The notes under the pieces: generated by a model | What the model saw: the letters and a program-made list of their open reading frames with translations, nothing else | The model's database searches: none | Told to the model about the DNA's origin: nothing | Shown here: positions 31,101 through 40,376 of the stretch, one piece after another | How the letters are laid out: each line of letters opens with the position of its first letter | How positions within the stretch are numbered: the first letter of the stretch is position 1 | Assembly (NCBI GenBank): GCA_902778665.1 | Contig: CACYYN010000016.1 | Location: 1-44,354, forward strand | From: Oscillospiraceae bacterium | GTDB lineage: Bacteria > Bacillota > Clostridia > Oscillospirales > Oscillospiraceae | Direction of reading: 5' to 3' | Length of the DNA: 44,354 nt | Program-made: the position numbers and the translations under genes

Positions 31101-32507
31101 TCAAACTTTGTCGATCTCACTTCGCCAAGAACCGAAGTGAAAAAACAGCCGGAAGAGAATGAGAAGCAGCATATTGTCCGCAATCATACAGACCCAGGCG
31201 GAGACGAGGCCTAGGTGAAAAATATGAATACACAAAAAGGTGCCGAGAATCCGCACACCCCACATGCAGAGCACATTGAAGAGAAAAGGCTTCGCCGTTT
31301 CTCCGGCTCCCTGCAGCATGCCTTCGGTGACGATGGAGATGCCATAAAAGGGCTCGGAGAGGGCAACAAGACGGAGCACGAAGCTGCTGAGGGCGATAAC
31401 TTCCTGATCAGATGAGAAAAGGCCGGCCATAAAGGGAGCAAAAAGGAAGAGAAGAGAGCCGGTGATTATCATCATGGAGACTTCCAGGACGATGATTACA
31501 GTGGACAGCTCCTGCATGCGTTTTGGATCTTTTGCACCGATGGCATTGCCGGTCAGGGTAGCAGCAGCGGACTGCATTCCATACCCCGGTACGTAAAAAG
31601 CGGATTCCACTGTGTTGGCAATAGTATGTGCGGCAACGGAGATTTGCCCGAGTGAGTTGATCATAGAGGCAAAGACCACATAGCCGAGAGAAGTGCAGAA
31701 GCGCTGCAGCATATTGGGCAGGGCGACTCTGAGGCAGGGCTTCAGAATTTCAGGACGGGGAAGGATGCTTCTGCCACGGGGCGAGAGTTCCTTATGCCGC
31801 CAGAGGGCAGCGGTCATCAGCACTCCGCCGAGGGTGACGGAGACGGCGCTGGCTATGGCGGCACCCCGGACACCGAGGCCGGCACCGTAAAGCCGGAGCG
31901 GGAACCCGGCCAGGAGGATGGAGCGAGAATGATAGATCAGAAAGAAATTCAGGATGATATTGGTGAGATTGACACAGATGCCGACACGCAGAGGCGTGCG
32001 GGTGTCACCGGAGGCACGGAGAATCATGCCGAAAATGACCTCCGCAGTACGGGGAAGCATCGGGAGATAGAGAATGAAAAAGTAGGCGGAGGCGAGATCC
32101 CGTACATCTGTCGTCACTTTCATCCAGATGGGGATGCGTGTGCTGAGGGAGAGCATGGCAGCTGTGAGAACAGTACCGGCAAGAAGCACAACGAGAAGTG
32201 CCTGTGCCGAGGCATCACCCGCACGGCTCTTTTCCCCGGCGCCGTAGGCTTTGGCGATGTACGAAAGAAACCCGACACCCAGTGCTGCGACGCTTGATAT
32301 TACCAGCCAGCCGACGGTAACCGTGGAGCCGACAGCGGCAGTAGCCCGGGTGCCGATGGAGCCAACCATTGCGGTGTCGATATACTGCACGGCAGTATCC
32401 ATCAGTTCCTGTAGCATGGTGGGCCAGGCAAGAGAGAAAACAACAGGGAGCAGGCTGCGGTTAAGCACGGGTTTTGAAATAACCCGTCTGCCGGAATATG
32501 AGAACAT
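31101..32507 (-). CDS. MATE-family multidrug/toxic-compound exporter
   Basis: Cation-coupled efflux pump of the inner membrane. The 468-residue protein has twelve hydrophobic segments arranged as two similar halves. Family signatures include LAWPTMLQELMDTAVQYIDT at the start of half 1, GASGDTRTP-like RASGDTRTPL, and TGNAIGAKDPKR with MLQGAGETAKP in half 2. I place the start at ATG 32507, after GGGG about 8 nt upstream. A longer frame starting at 32543 lies inside the glgP terminator hairpin and has no ribosome binding site. Substrate cannot be predicted. No strong promoter is visible, so it may depend on read-through from the glycogen operon or on a weak promoter. Confidence 0.93.
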   Translation of the reverse strand: MFSYSGRRVISKPVLNRSLLPVVFSLAWPTMLQELMDTAVQYIDTAMVGSIGTRATAAVGSTVTVGWLVISSVAALGVGFLSYIAKAYGAGEKSRAGDASAQALLVVLLAGTVLTAAMLSLSTRIPIWMKVTTDVRDLASAYFFILYLPMLPRTAEVIFGMILRASGDTRTPLRVGICVNLTNIILNFFLIYHSRSILLAGFPLRLYGAGLGVRGAAIASAVSVTLGGVLMTAALWRHKELSPRGRSILPRPEILKPCLRVALPNMLQRFCTSLGYVVFASMINSLGQISVAAHTIANTVESAFYVPGYGMQSAAATLTGNAIGAKDPKRMQELSTVIIVLEVSMMIITGSLLFLFAPFMAGLFSSDQEVIALSSFVLRLVALSEPFYGISIVTEGMLQGAGETAKPFLFNVLCMWGVRILGTFLCIHIFHLGLVSAWVCMIADNMLLLILFRLFFHFGSWRSEIDKV

Positions 32508-32532
32508 AGAAAAAACCCCGGTATATAAAGAA

Positions 32533-32564
32533 TACTTCGGCATTCAGAAGGAAATGCCGAAGTA
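32533..32564 (-). terminator. Intrinsic terminator after glgP
   Basis: TACTTCGGCATT (32533-32544) pairs perfectly with AATGCCGAAGTA (32553-32564), loop 8 nt, followed on the minus strand by TTCTTTATAT. It marks the end of the prs-pth-glg transcription unit. Confidence 0.85.
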
Positions 32565-32591
32565 AAAGAATTCTTTGAAAAGGTCTGATAA

Positions 32592-34991
32592 TCAGACGTG
32601 CCAGATATTATCTGCGTACTCGCGGATGGCGCGGTCAGCAGCGAAGATGCCGGACTGTGCGACATTCATAATGGAGAGACGGCCGAGTTCAGATGCGTCA
32701 GAGATACGGGCATAGAGCTTATCCTGCGTGTCGGTATAGGAGCGGAAGTCAGCAATGAGCATATACGGGTCGCCGCCGTAAAGGAGCCCGGAAACCAGAT
32801 CGGAGTAGGATTTTCCGTCACGGAAGCCGGCAGAGAAACGGTTCAGAACATTCTGGAGCTCCGAATCGTTGCGGGCAATTTCACCCGGATTATAACCGGA
32901 GGCGCGGAGAGCAGAGATCTCATCCTCATGAAGGCCGAAGAGGAACATATTCTCACTGCCGAGACGCTCATACATTTCGACGTTGGCACCGTCAAGTGTG
33001 CCGATGGTGACGGCACCGTTCATCATGAGCTTCATGCAGCCAGTACCGGATGCTTCCTTACCGGCAGTGGAGATCTGCTCGGAAACCTGTGCGGCCGGGA
33101 CAATTGCCTCGGCGGCAGAAACACGGTAGTTCTCCACAAAATAGAGCTGCAGTTTATCCTTGCAGAAGGGATCATTGTTGATGTCGGCCTGCATGGAGAG
33201 CAGAAGCTCAATGATGCGTTTGGCGGTTTTGTAGCCGGCGGCAGCCTTAGCCCCGAAAACATAGGTGCGGGGGAGGAAGGGCCGGTTCGGATCATCATGC
33301 AGCTGAAGCTGGAGCTTGGCAATGTGCATGGCACAGAGAAGCTGGCGCTTGTACTCATGGAGACGCTTGATCTGCACGTCCATAATGGCATCGGTGTTGA
33401 GAACAACACCGTCATTGCGGCGGGCGAAAGCGGCGAAACGCTCTTTATTCTCTGCTTTGATGGTAAGCATTCTCCGGCGGATGGTCTCGTCATTTGCGTA
33501 AGCGGCAAGTTTGTCAAGCTGGGAGGCGTCGGTGAGATAGGCGTCAGACCCGAGAAGCTCACAGAGGAGATTGTGCAGGCCGGGATTGATCTGGCTCAGC
33601 CAGCGGCGATGATCAATACCGTTGGTGACATAGGTGAAGCGCTCACCGCGGAAGGAAGCGACATCCCGGAAGAGGTCGTTTTTAATAATATCACCGTGGA
33701 GACGGGAAACACCGTTGACCTTGAAGCAGGCAGCAAGGCACATATTGGCCATGTGGACCTGGCCGTCACGGATGATGAGGTTGCGGCCGACCCGTTCACC
33801 TGCACCGAGCTGTGTGACCAGATAGTCGCACCAGCGGCGGTTGATCTCGCACATAATCTCCCAGATACGGGGCAGCAGGCGTGCCATCAGATCCTGGGGC
33901 CAGCGCTCCAGTGCTTCACTCATGACGGTGTGGTTGGTGTAGGCTACAGAGGAGCAGACAATCCGCCATGCCTCATCCCAGCCGAGGAGATAGTCATCCA
34001 TAAAGATGCGCATGAGCTCAGGGATAATCAGGGTGGGGTGAGTGTCGTTGATCTGGATGACATGATGCTCTGCAAAGGAACGGATATCGCCCCAACGGGC
34101 AACATGCTTGCGCACGATATCCTGAGCAGAAGCGGAGACAAAGAAGTACTGCTGCTTCAGGCGCAGTGTCTTGCCCTCGATATGGTCGTCAGCGGGGTAA
34201 AGGACCTTGGTGATGACTTCTGCCATGGTCCGGTTTTCCATACTGGCCACATATTTGCCCTCAGAGAAGAGGTACATATCCAGAGAATCGACAGAGTGGG
34301 CATCCCAGAGACGGAGGGTATTGATATCGTTGCATCCATAACCTGCGATGAGCATGTCACGAGGGACGGCAGTTACAGCGGTATAGCCGGTATATTCTGC
34401 GGTATAGTGGCCGTAATTGTCCCAATGCGGTTCAACACGCCCTTCAAAGCGGACTTCCACAGAATCTTCATAACGGGGAATCAGCCAGCTATCCATTGCG
34501 GCACGCCAGTTGTCTGCAACTTCGGTCTGTCTGCCGTCACGGAAAAGCTGACGGAAAATACCGAGCTCATAGCAAATGGAATATCCGGTGCCCGTGAGAC
34601 CCAACGTCGTCATGCTTTCGAGATAGCAGGCGGCGAGACGGCCGAGACCGCCGTTGCCGAGGCCGGCATCCGGTTCCGCTTCAAAGATATCGGCGGGATC
34701 CCGCCCCATATCCTGCAGAGCGCCTGTCAGAGCTTCCGCCACACCAAGATTGAAGGCGTTTTTCATGAGGCTGCGCCCGAGAAGGAACTCCATGGACATG
34801 TAGTGAACTTCCTTTTCATGGTCGTCATGCTTTTTGACGGCCAGGAAGCGGCTCATCAGTTCACGAATAACAATAGCGGATGCCTGGAAGATCTGGTCAT
34901 TGGTCGCGGATTCGCTGGTCACACTGAAGACGGCACACAGCTTGTCCTCAATGACAGAGCGGATTTCATCGCGGGTGATGTAATTGTTCAA
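32592..34991 (-). CDS. glgP: Glycogen/starch phosphorylase
   Basis: PLP-dependent enzyme releasing glucose-1-phosphate from the non-reducing ends of alpha-1,4-glucans. The 799-residue length is normal. The N-terminal GNGGLGRLAACYLESMTTL, the central VIQINDTHPTLIIPELMR and the PLP-lysine region KEASGTGCMKLMMNGAVTIG are all present, the last with Cys where Asn is more usual (GTGNMK). The start codon is TTG at 34991, with AAGGAG 9 nt upstream. A strong terminator-like hairpin separates it from glgD. It therefore is likely expressed below or independently of the synthesis genes. No glgA or glgB lies in the window. Confidence 0.97.
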   Translation of the reverse strand: MNNYITRDEIRSVIEDKLCAVFSVTSESATNDQIFQASAIVIRELMSRFLAVKKHDDHEKEVHYMSMEFLLGRSLMKNAFNLGVAEALTGALQDMGRDPADIFEAEPDAGLGNGGLGRLAACYLESMTTLGLTGTGYSICYELGIFRQLFRDGRQTEVADNWRAAMDSWLIPRYEDSVEVRFEGRVEPHWDNYGHYTAEYTGYTAVTAVPRDMLIAGYGCNDINTLRLWDAHSVDSLDMYLFSEGKYVASMENRTMAEVITKVLYPADDHIEGKTLRLKQQYFFVSASAQDIVRKHVARWGDIRSFAEHHVIQINDTHPTLIIPELMRIFMDDYLLGWDEAWRIVCSSVAYTNHTVMSEALERWPQDLMARLLPRIWEIMCEINRRWCDYLVTQLGAGERVGRNLIIRDGQVHMANMCLAACFKVNGVSRLHGDIIKNDLFRDVASFRGERFTYVTNGIDHRRWLSQINPGLHNLLCELLGSDAYLTDASQLDKLAAYANDETIRRRMLTIKAENKERFAAFARRNDGVVLNTDAIMDVQIKRLHEYKRQLLCAMHIAKLQLQLHDDPNRPFLPRTYVFGAKAAAGYKTAKRIIELLLSMQADINNDPFCKDKLQLYFVENYRVSAAEAIVPAAQVSEQISTAGKEASGTGCMKLMMNGAVTIGTLDGANVEMYERLGSENMFLFGLHEDEISALRASGYNPGEIARNDSELQNVLNRFSAGFRDGKSYSDLVSGLLYGGDPYMLIADFRSYTDTQDKLYARISDASELGRLSIMNVAQSGIFAADRAIREYADNIWHV

Positions 34992-35010
34992 TGGGGTGCA
35001 CTCCTTAACA

Positions 35011-35063
35011 AAAAATTAGAATCCATGATGCATACGGCCCAGAGTGTGCCGTATGCATCATGG
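35011..35063 (-). terminator. Strong terminator/attenuator between glgD and glgP
   Basis: A 16-bp perfect stem, CCATGATGCATACGGC (35023-35038) with GCCGTATGCATCATGG (35048-35063), loop 9 nt, is followed on the minus strand by ATTCTAATTTTTT. A second small hairpin TAACAG/CTGTTA (35071-35087) overlaps the glgD stop. Confidence 0.93.
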
Positions 35064-35084
35064 GCAGAGATAACAGGGAGGCTG

Positions 35085-36200
35085 TTATACTTCAGACCCC
35101 TTGGGAACCACGATCGGCAGACGCTGCGTGCCGGTGATGGCAAGGTTGGAAGAGAAGGTGACATCTTTGTCGGCAATCACATAATCGAGGTGCGTATCAT
35201 TGCCGACAACACCATCTTTCATGATGATGCAGTTTTTCAGAACGGCACCCTTACCGACATGCACACCGGTGAAGACAATGCAGTTTTCCAGAGAGCCTTC
35301 GATGATGCAGTTATCGGCCACCAGGCTGTTTTTGGAGACGGCTTCCGTGCCGTAATAGGTGCTGACGCCGCTTTCCAGCTTGGTGCGGACAGGACGGGAG
35401 GCCGGGAAAAGAGAATTGCGGTTGACAGGATTGAGAAGATCCATGTTGGCGGCATAATATCCGTCCACATCCTTAATGACACGGGCATAGGTGCGGTGAA
35501 TATAGGTGCCCATTTTTCCGCCTTCGCGCAGGAACATGGTGATGGCATCCTGGTGGAAGCGATATTTATCCAGAGCACGGCAACGGTCCATCATGCGGAG
35601 GAGGGTGTCTTTATTGATAATATAGCATTCCAGTGCCGGCATGCTGCCCTGAGAGGGGCCGGTGCGGTCAAAGAGAACCTGCATGACATAACCGTCTTCT
35701 CCGACAACATAGCGGTTGTGGAGGACGTCAGGCTCATAGTTTGCGCAGACAGCCGTGATTTCGGCATCAGACGCCTCATGGACACGGCAGACTTCGCGGA
35801 GGTTGATGTTGGCACAGAGGTTGCCGATCATCAGGACAATATACTTTTTGGGAATCTCCTCAATATAGGAGGAGACAGCGTTGAGAGCCTCGATGGTGCC
35901 GGAATAGTCGCCCCGGTGATGGGCGGGCAGACCGAAAGGCGGCAGCATGCGAAGCCCGCCGGTACGGCGGCTCATATCCCAGGGCTTGCCGGATCCGAGG
36001 TGATCGAGAAGGGACTGGTAGTCACGCTGCATGATGACGCCCACATCCACAATGCCGGCATTGCGCAGAGAGGAAAGAGAAAAATCAATCAGGCGATAGC
36101 GGCTGCAGATGGGAAGAGAAGCGGCCGTACGCTCAGCAACAAGCTCACGGAGCTCGGGATAGGATTTGTAAGCAAAAATGATGCCATGATAGTTATTCAT
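35085..36200 (-). CDS. glgD: GlgD, regulatory-type subunit of ADP-glucose pyrophosphorylase
   Basis: A 371-residue homologue of GlgC found in Bacillota, where it forms a complex with GlgC and increases its activity. The N-terminus (MNNYHGIIFAYKSYPELREL) lacks the GGxGxRL pyrophosphorylase loop seen in GlgC, so it is unlikely to be catalytic alone. The sugar-nucleotide fold and a C-terminal left-handed beta-helix (VADNCIIEGSLENCIVF, GKGAVLKNCIIM) are intact. The ATG at 36200 begins 4 nt after the glgC stop, and the last glgC codons (GAGGAGG) act as its ribosome binding site, a sign of tight coupling. A longer frame upstream only overlaps glgC. Confidence 0.95.
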   Translation of the reverse strand: MNNYHGIIFAYKSYPELRELVAERTAASLPICSRYRLIDFSLSSLRNAGIVDVGVIMQRDYQSLLDHLGSGKPWDMSRRTGGLRMLPPFGLPAHHRGDYSGTIEALNAVSSYIEEIPKKYIVLMIGNLCANINLREVCRVHEASDAEITAVCANYEPDVLHNRYVVGEDGYVMQVLFDRTGPSQGSMPALECYIINKDTLLRMMDRCRALDKYRFHQDAITMFLREGGKMGTYIHRTYARVIKDVDGYYAANMDLLNPVNRNSLFPASRPVRTKLESGVSTYYGTEAVSKNSLVADNCIIEGSLENCIVFTGVHVGKGAVLKNCIIMKDGVVGNDTHLDYVIADKDVTFSSNLAITGTQRLPIVVPKGSEV

Positions 36201-36204
36201 CGTT

Positions 36205-37398
36205 TCAGACCTCCTCGCCCGTATAGACCATGGCGCCGGCAGGCACTGCAGCGCCTTCTTTAATCTCGATATCGGGGCCGCAGGTTGCGACACCCCAGGT
36301 TTCCGAGCCGTCCGGCTCCTCGCCGACATGGGCTCTGCTGTGGACAACGGTTCTCTCGCCGATGATGGCGTATTTCACCACTGCACCGTCTTCCACGACA
36401 GCACCGGGCATCAGCACACTGTAGAGGACAGAAGCACCCTTGCCGACCTTTACGGACGGGGAGAGGACGGAGTTTTCCACATGGCCGTAAATCTCACAGC
36501 CTTCCGAGATGATGGAGTGGACAACAGAGGAGCCTTCGCCGGTGTAGTGAGGCGGGCAGACAGGGCTGCGGGAGTAGATGGGCCAGGAGGGATCGTAGAG
36601 GTTGATGAGCGTGGTGGAGAGAGTATCCATATTGGCATCCCACAGAGAGGTGATGGTGCCGACATCGCGCCAGTAGCCTGCAAAGCGATAAGGCCAGAGC
36701 TTCTCACCTGCAGCAAGCATGGCTGGGATGATATTCTTGCCGAAGTCTTTGCTGGAGTTGGGATCGTTTTCATCGGCGATCAGATACTCACGGAGCTTCT
36801 TCCAGTTGAAGATGTAGATGCCCATAGAAGCCAGATCGCTTTTCGGGTGAGCAGGCTTTTCTTCAAATTCGGAAATATAGCCGTCAGCGCCAGTGCTCAT
36901 AATGCCGAGGCGAGTGGCCTCCTCCATGGAGACCTGCTGAACCGAGATGGTGAGAGCTGCATTGTGGGCAAGGTGCTCCCGAAGCATTTCGGCATAGTCC
37001 ATTTTATAAATATGGTCACCGGAGAGAATGAGGACGTTTTCCGGATCGAAATTCTCAATAAAGGAGATATTCTGGTAGATGGCATTTGCCGTGCCGGTGA
37101 ACCAGGACCCTTTTTCACCTGCCGTCTGATAGGGGGGCAGAATATAGACGCCGCCGTCATCAACGTCAAGATCCCAGGGCTGGCCGCTTCCGATGTAGCT
37201 GTTGAGCTGAAGCGGACGATACTGCGTCAGAACGCCGACCGTATCAATGCCGGAGTTGGTGCAGTTGGAGAGGGGGAAATCGATGATTCTGTACTTCCCG
37301 CCAAAGGGAACGCCGGGTTTTGCCACATCCTGCGTAAGGGCATAAAGGCGAGAGCCCTGCCCGCCGGCAAGGAGCATGGCAATGCATGTTTTGCTCAT
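36205..37398 (-). CDS. glgC: Glucose-1-phosphate adenylyltransferase
   Basis: Makes ADP-glucose from glucose-1-phosphate and ATP, the committed step of glycogen synthesis. The 397-residue enzyme has [13 protein letters not shown] (catalytic/nucleotide loop near residue 10), [20 protein letters not shown] (allosteric and phosphate region), [10 protein letters not shown] (metal-binding Asp) and [10 protein letters not shown] with the glucose-1-phosphate Lys. A beta-helix follows from about 290. GGAGG precedes the ATG. It is transcribed after prs and pth and before glgD with minimal gaps. Allosteric effectors cannot be read from sequence. Confidence 0.97.
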   Translation of the reverse strand: MSKTCIAMLLAGGQGSRLYALTQDVAKPGVPFGGKYRIIDFPLSNCTNSGIDTVGVLTQYRPLQLNSYIGSGQPWDLDVDDGGVYILPPYQTAGEKGSWFTGTANAIYQNISFIENFDPENVLILSGDHIYKMDYAEMLREHLAHNAALTISVQQVSMEEATRLGIMSTGADGYISEFEEKPAHPKSDLASMGIYIFNWKKLREYLIADENDPNSSKDFGKNIIPAMLAAGEKLWPYRFAGYWRDVGTITSLWDANMDTLSTTLINLYDPSWPIYSRSPVCPPHYTGEGSSVVHSIISEGCEIYGHVENSVLSPSVKVGKGASVLYSVLMPGAVVEDGAVVKYAIIGERTVVHSRAHVGEEPDGSETWGVATCGPDIEIKEGAAVPAGAMVYTGEEV

Positions 37399-37424
37399 GG
37401 TGGTTTTCCTCCGTTTTGGATTTG

Positions 37425-38012
37425 TTAATTATATAGATTCATTGCTTTTTCGGGACCGAGTGTAATATATGCTTCAACTGCCTGGGCAGCGCGCTCGGCT
37501 GCTGCGTAGAAATCTTCGGCATCCTGATTCCGGAAGGTGGAAAGAACCCAGTCTTTCACATCGTATTCCGGAGGAGGAGCACCGACGCCGAGCCGGATGC
37601 GTGGGAAGTTTTCCGTGCCGAGCACGGAGATGATGCTTTTCAGGCCGTTATGCCCGCCAGCGGAACCCTTCGTACGAATCCGGATTTTTCCGACCGGAAG
37701 AGACATCTCATCTGAAACGACGAGAACATGTTCTGCGGGAATTTTGTAGAATGATACAGCCTGTTGAACGGCATCGCCGGAAAGATTCATATACGTCTGC
37801 GGCTTCATGAAGAGAACTTTTTCACCGCCCAGCTCGCAGGAGGCGGTGAGGGCTTTGAAACGGGACCGGTTGATGGAGACACCGTAACGTTTTTCCGCGG
37901 CATCCGCCGTGAGGAAACCGGCATTATGACGTGTGCCGGCATATTTCGGACCGGGATTGCCGAGAAAGACAACCAACCAGGAAATGCCGGAGGGTTTGCG
38001 AAAGAACATCAT
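37425..38012 (-). CDS. pth: Peptidyl-tRNA hydrolase
   Basis: Recycles peptidyl-tRNA dropped from ribosomes. The 195-residue protein has [20 protein letters not shown] with catalytic His29 and Asn19, [12 protein letters not shown] (Asn for substrate binding), [14 protein letters not shown] and [12 protein letters not shown]. The first ATG overlaps the prs stop (ATGA); a second ATG follows directly and may be used. No independent ribosome binding site is seen, so coupling to prs is likely. prs-pth is a frequent pair in Bacillota. Confidence 0.97.
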   Translation of the reverse strand: MMFFRKPSGISWLVVFLGNPGPKYAGTRHNAGFLTADAAEKRYGVSINRSRFKALTASCELGGEKVLFMKPQTYMNLSGDAVQQAVSFYKIPAEHVLVVSDEMSLPVGKIRIRTKGSAGGHNGLKSIISVLGTENFPRIRLGVGAPPPEYDVKDWVLSTFRNQDAEDFYAAAERAAQAVEAYITLGPEKAMNLYN

Positions 38013-38977
38013 CCGTTATTCTCAACAGTGAAGAGAGAACGTTCCTCGTGGATACGGCGAATGCTTTCCGCAAAGACCTGTGCAGTGGTGAGATAGGAGA
38101 TCTTGTCCAGCGGCGCTGCGGTGGAAGGATAGGGAATGGTGTCAAGCAGGCGAAGCTCGGTGATAGGGCTGTTTGCGATGCGGTCAAGCGCGGGCCCGGA
38201 GAGAACACCGTGGGTTGCGCAGGCATAGATGTGGGCAGCCCCGCCGTATTCTTTCAGAGCAACGGCTGCACCGCAGAGGGAACCTGCAGTATCCACAATA
38301 TCATCGAGGATAATGCAATGTTTTCCTTCGACGCTGCCTATGATATTCATGACTTCAGACTGGTTTGCCTTTTCACGGCGCTTATCAACAATAGCGAGGT
38401 TCAGCCCGAGCTTCATGGCAAAGTTGCGGGCACGGGCAACGGAACCGACGTCAGGAGAAACAACAACGAAATCATCAGGAGATTTACGGATCAGGTTGCG
38501 GTAATGCTTCACGAAAATGTTGCCGCCGGCAAGATTGTCAACAGGGATATCAAAAAAGCCCTGAATCTGTGCGGCGTGCAGATCCATGGTGAGGACTCTG
38601 TCTGCACCGGCTGCGGTGATAAGGTTTGCAACGAGCTTTGCAGAAATAGGGTCACGGCTTCTTGCCTTACGGTCTTGCCGGGCATAGCCAAAGTAGGGAA
38701 TAACAGCAGTAATGCGGCCAGCGGATGCACGGCGGCAGGCGTCAATCATGATGAGAAGCTCCATCATATTGTCATTGACGTGGTTGCAGGTGGACTGAAT
38801 AATAAACACATCACACCCACGAACAGCTTCCTGAAGGGAAATGGAACATTCCCCATCGGCAAACTGAGAAACGGTGGCACTGCCGAGATCCATAAAGAGG
38901 TTGCTGCAAATGTCCCTGGCAAGTTCGGGATTGGAATTGCCACTGAAGATTTTAAGCTCCTGAGAGTGCGTTGCCAT
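38009..38977 (-). CDS. prs: Ribose-phosphate pyrophosphokinase (PRPP synthetase)
   Basis: Forms PRPP from ribose-5-phosphate and ATP, feeding nucleotide synthesis and base salvage. The 322-residue enzyme shows the catalytic flexible loop region YARQDRKARSRDPISAK, MDLHAAQIQGFF, and the PRPP-binding loop IILDDIVDTAGSL. The sequence is closer to class I bacterial enzymes. I place the start at ATG 38977 with GGAGG 11 nt upstream; an ATG at 38998 contains part of that site. It heads the pth-glgC-glgD-glgP unit, an odd but plausible link between PRPP and glycogen. Confidence 0.97.
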   Translation of the reverse strand: MATHSQELKIFSGNSNPELARDICSNLFMDLGSATVSQFADGECSISLQEAVRGCDVFIIQSTCNHVNDNMMELLIMIDACRRASAGRITAVIPYFGYARQDRKARSRDPISAKLVANLITAAGADRVLTMDLHAAQIQGFFDIPVDNLAGGNIFVKHYRNLIRKSPDDFVVVSPDVGSVARARNFAMKLGLNLAIVDKRREKANQSEVMNIIGSVEGKHCIILDDIVDTAGSLCGAAVALKEYGGAAHIYACATHGVLSGPALDRIANSPITELRLLDTIPYPSTAAPLDKISYLTTAQVFAESIRRIHEERSLFTVENNG

Positions 38978-39016
38978 TTTTTCCTGTTCCTCCGTCATGA
39001 AAGATAAAATCAAATT

Positions 39017-39045
39017 ATTATAACACGAGATTGCAGAAAATAAAA
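39017..39045 (-). promoter_or_regulatory. Probable promoter for prs operon
   Basis: Minus strand TATAAT (39022-39017) is perfect, about 40 bp before the prs ATG. The -35 (TTTTAT, 39045-39040) at 17 bp is poor, so an activator or another -35 may be involved. Confidence 0.55.
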
Positions 39046-39079
39046 GGAGTTAAGAAAATAATAATAAAGAAAAAACACA

Positions 39080-39108
39080 TTTACAACGGGGGATTTTTTG
39101 TGTATAAT
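39080..39108 (+). promoter_or_regulatory. Promoter for prfB
   Basis: TTTACA (39080-39085), 17-bp spacer, TATAAT (39103-39108). The expected start point near 39115 coincides with an ATG of a three-codon frame ending in TGA. Confidence 0.82.
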
Positions 39109-39114
39109 ACCAAA

Positions 39115-39169
39115 ATGCTGATTTGAGGAAAAAGAAAAGCGGCTTTGAAGCTGCAGGAGTATGATTTGA
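39115..39169 (+). promoter_or_regulatory. prfB leader with two minimal reading frames ending in TGA
   Basis: ATG CTG ATT TGA at 39115-39126 and ATG ATT TGA at 39161-39169 share TGATTTGAGG (39118-39127 and again as ATGATTTGAGG at 39161-39171). Between them is a hairpin-like GCGGCT-TTGA-AGCTGC. The second TGA overlaps GAGG, the only recognisable part of the prfB ribosome binding site. Whether these frames are translated is unknown. Confidence 0.35.
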
Positions 39170-39182
39170 GGCAGAGAGAAGA

Positions 39183-40295
39183 ATGCTAGAATTTGAAGAA
39201 TACAAGGTAAAACTGAACAACATCCGACCGGCACTGGATGCCCTGAAAGACGCCCTGAAGCTGGAGGCTGCGGAAAAGGAAATCGAAGAGCTGGAGCGGG
39301 CCAGTGAGATGGAAGGTTTCTGGAACGATGTGGAAAAGAGCCAGAAAGTCCAGAAACGGCTGAAGGGGCTCAAGAGCAAAACGGAAAACTATGCAGGGCT
39401 GTGCTCCAAATGGGATGACATGATGGCTCTGTGCGAGATGGCTCTGGAGGAAAATGACGATTCCATGTTGGAAGAGCTGCAGGAAGAGTACGGCTCCTTT
39501 GAAAAGGAACTGGAGGCTACGCGTCTCAGCACACTCCTGACGGGAGAATATGACGCGAACAATGCTATCCTGACCTTCCATGCAGGAGCAGGCGGGACCG
39601 AAGCGCAGGACTGGGCGTCCATGCTTTACCGTATGTATAACATGTGGGCGGATCGGCACGGCTATAAAGTGAAGCTGATGGATTATCTCGACGGAGATGA
39701 GGCCGGGCTTAAGAGCGCAACGATTATGATTGAGGGCGAAAATGCCTACGGTTTTCTGAAAAGCGAGAACGGAATCCACCGGCTGGTTCGAATTTCCCCG
39801 TTTGACGCTGCAGGCAGAAGACACACGTCTTTCGCCGCACTGGAAGTAATGCCGGAGATCTCCGATGACAGTGAGATTGAGCTGCGCGATGAGGATATCA
39901 AGATGGATGTGTACCGGTCATCCGGCGCAGGCGGGCAAAAGGTCAACAAAACATCTTCGGCAGTGCGTTTGACCCATATCCCGACGGGCATTGTGGTGGC
40001 AAGCCAGGTTGAAAGAAGCCACTTCCAGAACCTGGAAAACTGCAAAAACATGCTGCGGGCAAAGCTTGCCGAGATCAAGGAACGGGAGCACCTGGAAAAA
40101 ATCAGTGATATCAAAGGTGTGCAGATGAAGATTGAATGGGGCAGCCAGATCAGGTCTTACGTATTTATGCCCTATCAGTTGGTCAAAGACCACCGTACAG
40201 ATTACGAGGACGGCAACATCGACAATGTGATGAATGGTGATCTGGACGGATTTATCAATGCATACCTGGCTATGAAAGCGGCCGAGAAAGCATAA
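39183..40295 (+). CDS. prfB: Peptide chain release factor 2
   Basis: Recognises UGA and UAA stop codons and releases the finished protein. The 370-residue protein has the SPF anticodon-like tripeptide (RISPFDAAG, near residue 205), which marks RF2, and the GGQ catalytic motif (SGAGGQKVNKTSSAVR, near 248). Most bacterial prfB genes contain an in-frame UGA near codon 25 and need a programmed +1 frameshift; here codons 1-45 read continuously with no stop, so that autoregulation is absent. The ribosome binding site is weak (GAGGCAGAGAGAAG). It is transcribed from a good promoter divergent to prs. Confidence 0.97.
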   Translation: MLEFEEYKVKLNNIRPALDALKDALKLEAAEKEIEELERASEMEGFWNDVEKSQKVQKRLKGLKSKTENYAGLCSKWDDMMALCEMALEENDDSMLEELQEEYGSFEKELEATRLSTLLTGEYDANNAILTFHAGAGGTEAQDWASMLYRMYNMWADRHGYKVKLMDYLDGDEAGLKSATIMIEGENAYGFLKSENGIHRLVRISPFDAAGRRHTSFAALEVMPEISDDSEIELRDEDIKMDVYRSSGAGGQKVNKTSSAVRLTHIPTGIVVASQVERSHFQNLENCKNMLRAKLAEIKEREHLEKISDIKGVQMKIEWGSQIRSYVFMPYQLVKDHRTDYEDGNIDNVMNGDLDGFINAYLAMKAAEKA

Positions 40296-40376
40296 ATTCA
40301 CACTCAGTAATTAGCTATTATCGTATGCCCGGAGAACGGCAGAAAAAATAAAATAAAAAAGAAGGAAGAAACCAAC

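Noticed and set aside
32598-36263. A 1,221-codon open frame on the plus strand, the longest in the window
   Set aside because: It lies exactly antisense to glgP and glgD, both strongly conserved with intact motifs. It has no recognisable domain or ribosome binding site and reflects codon usage on the opposite strand.
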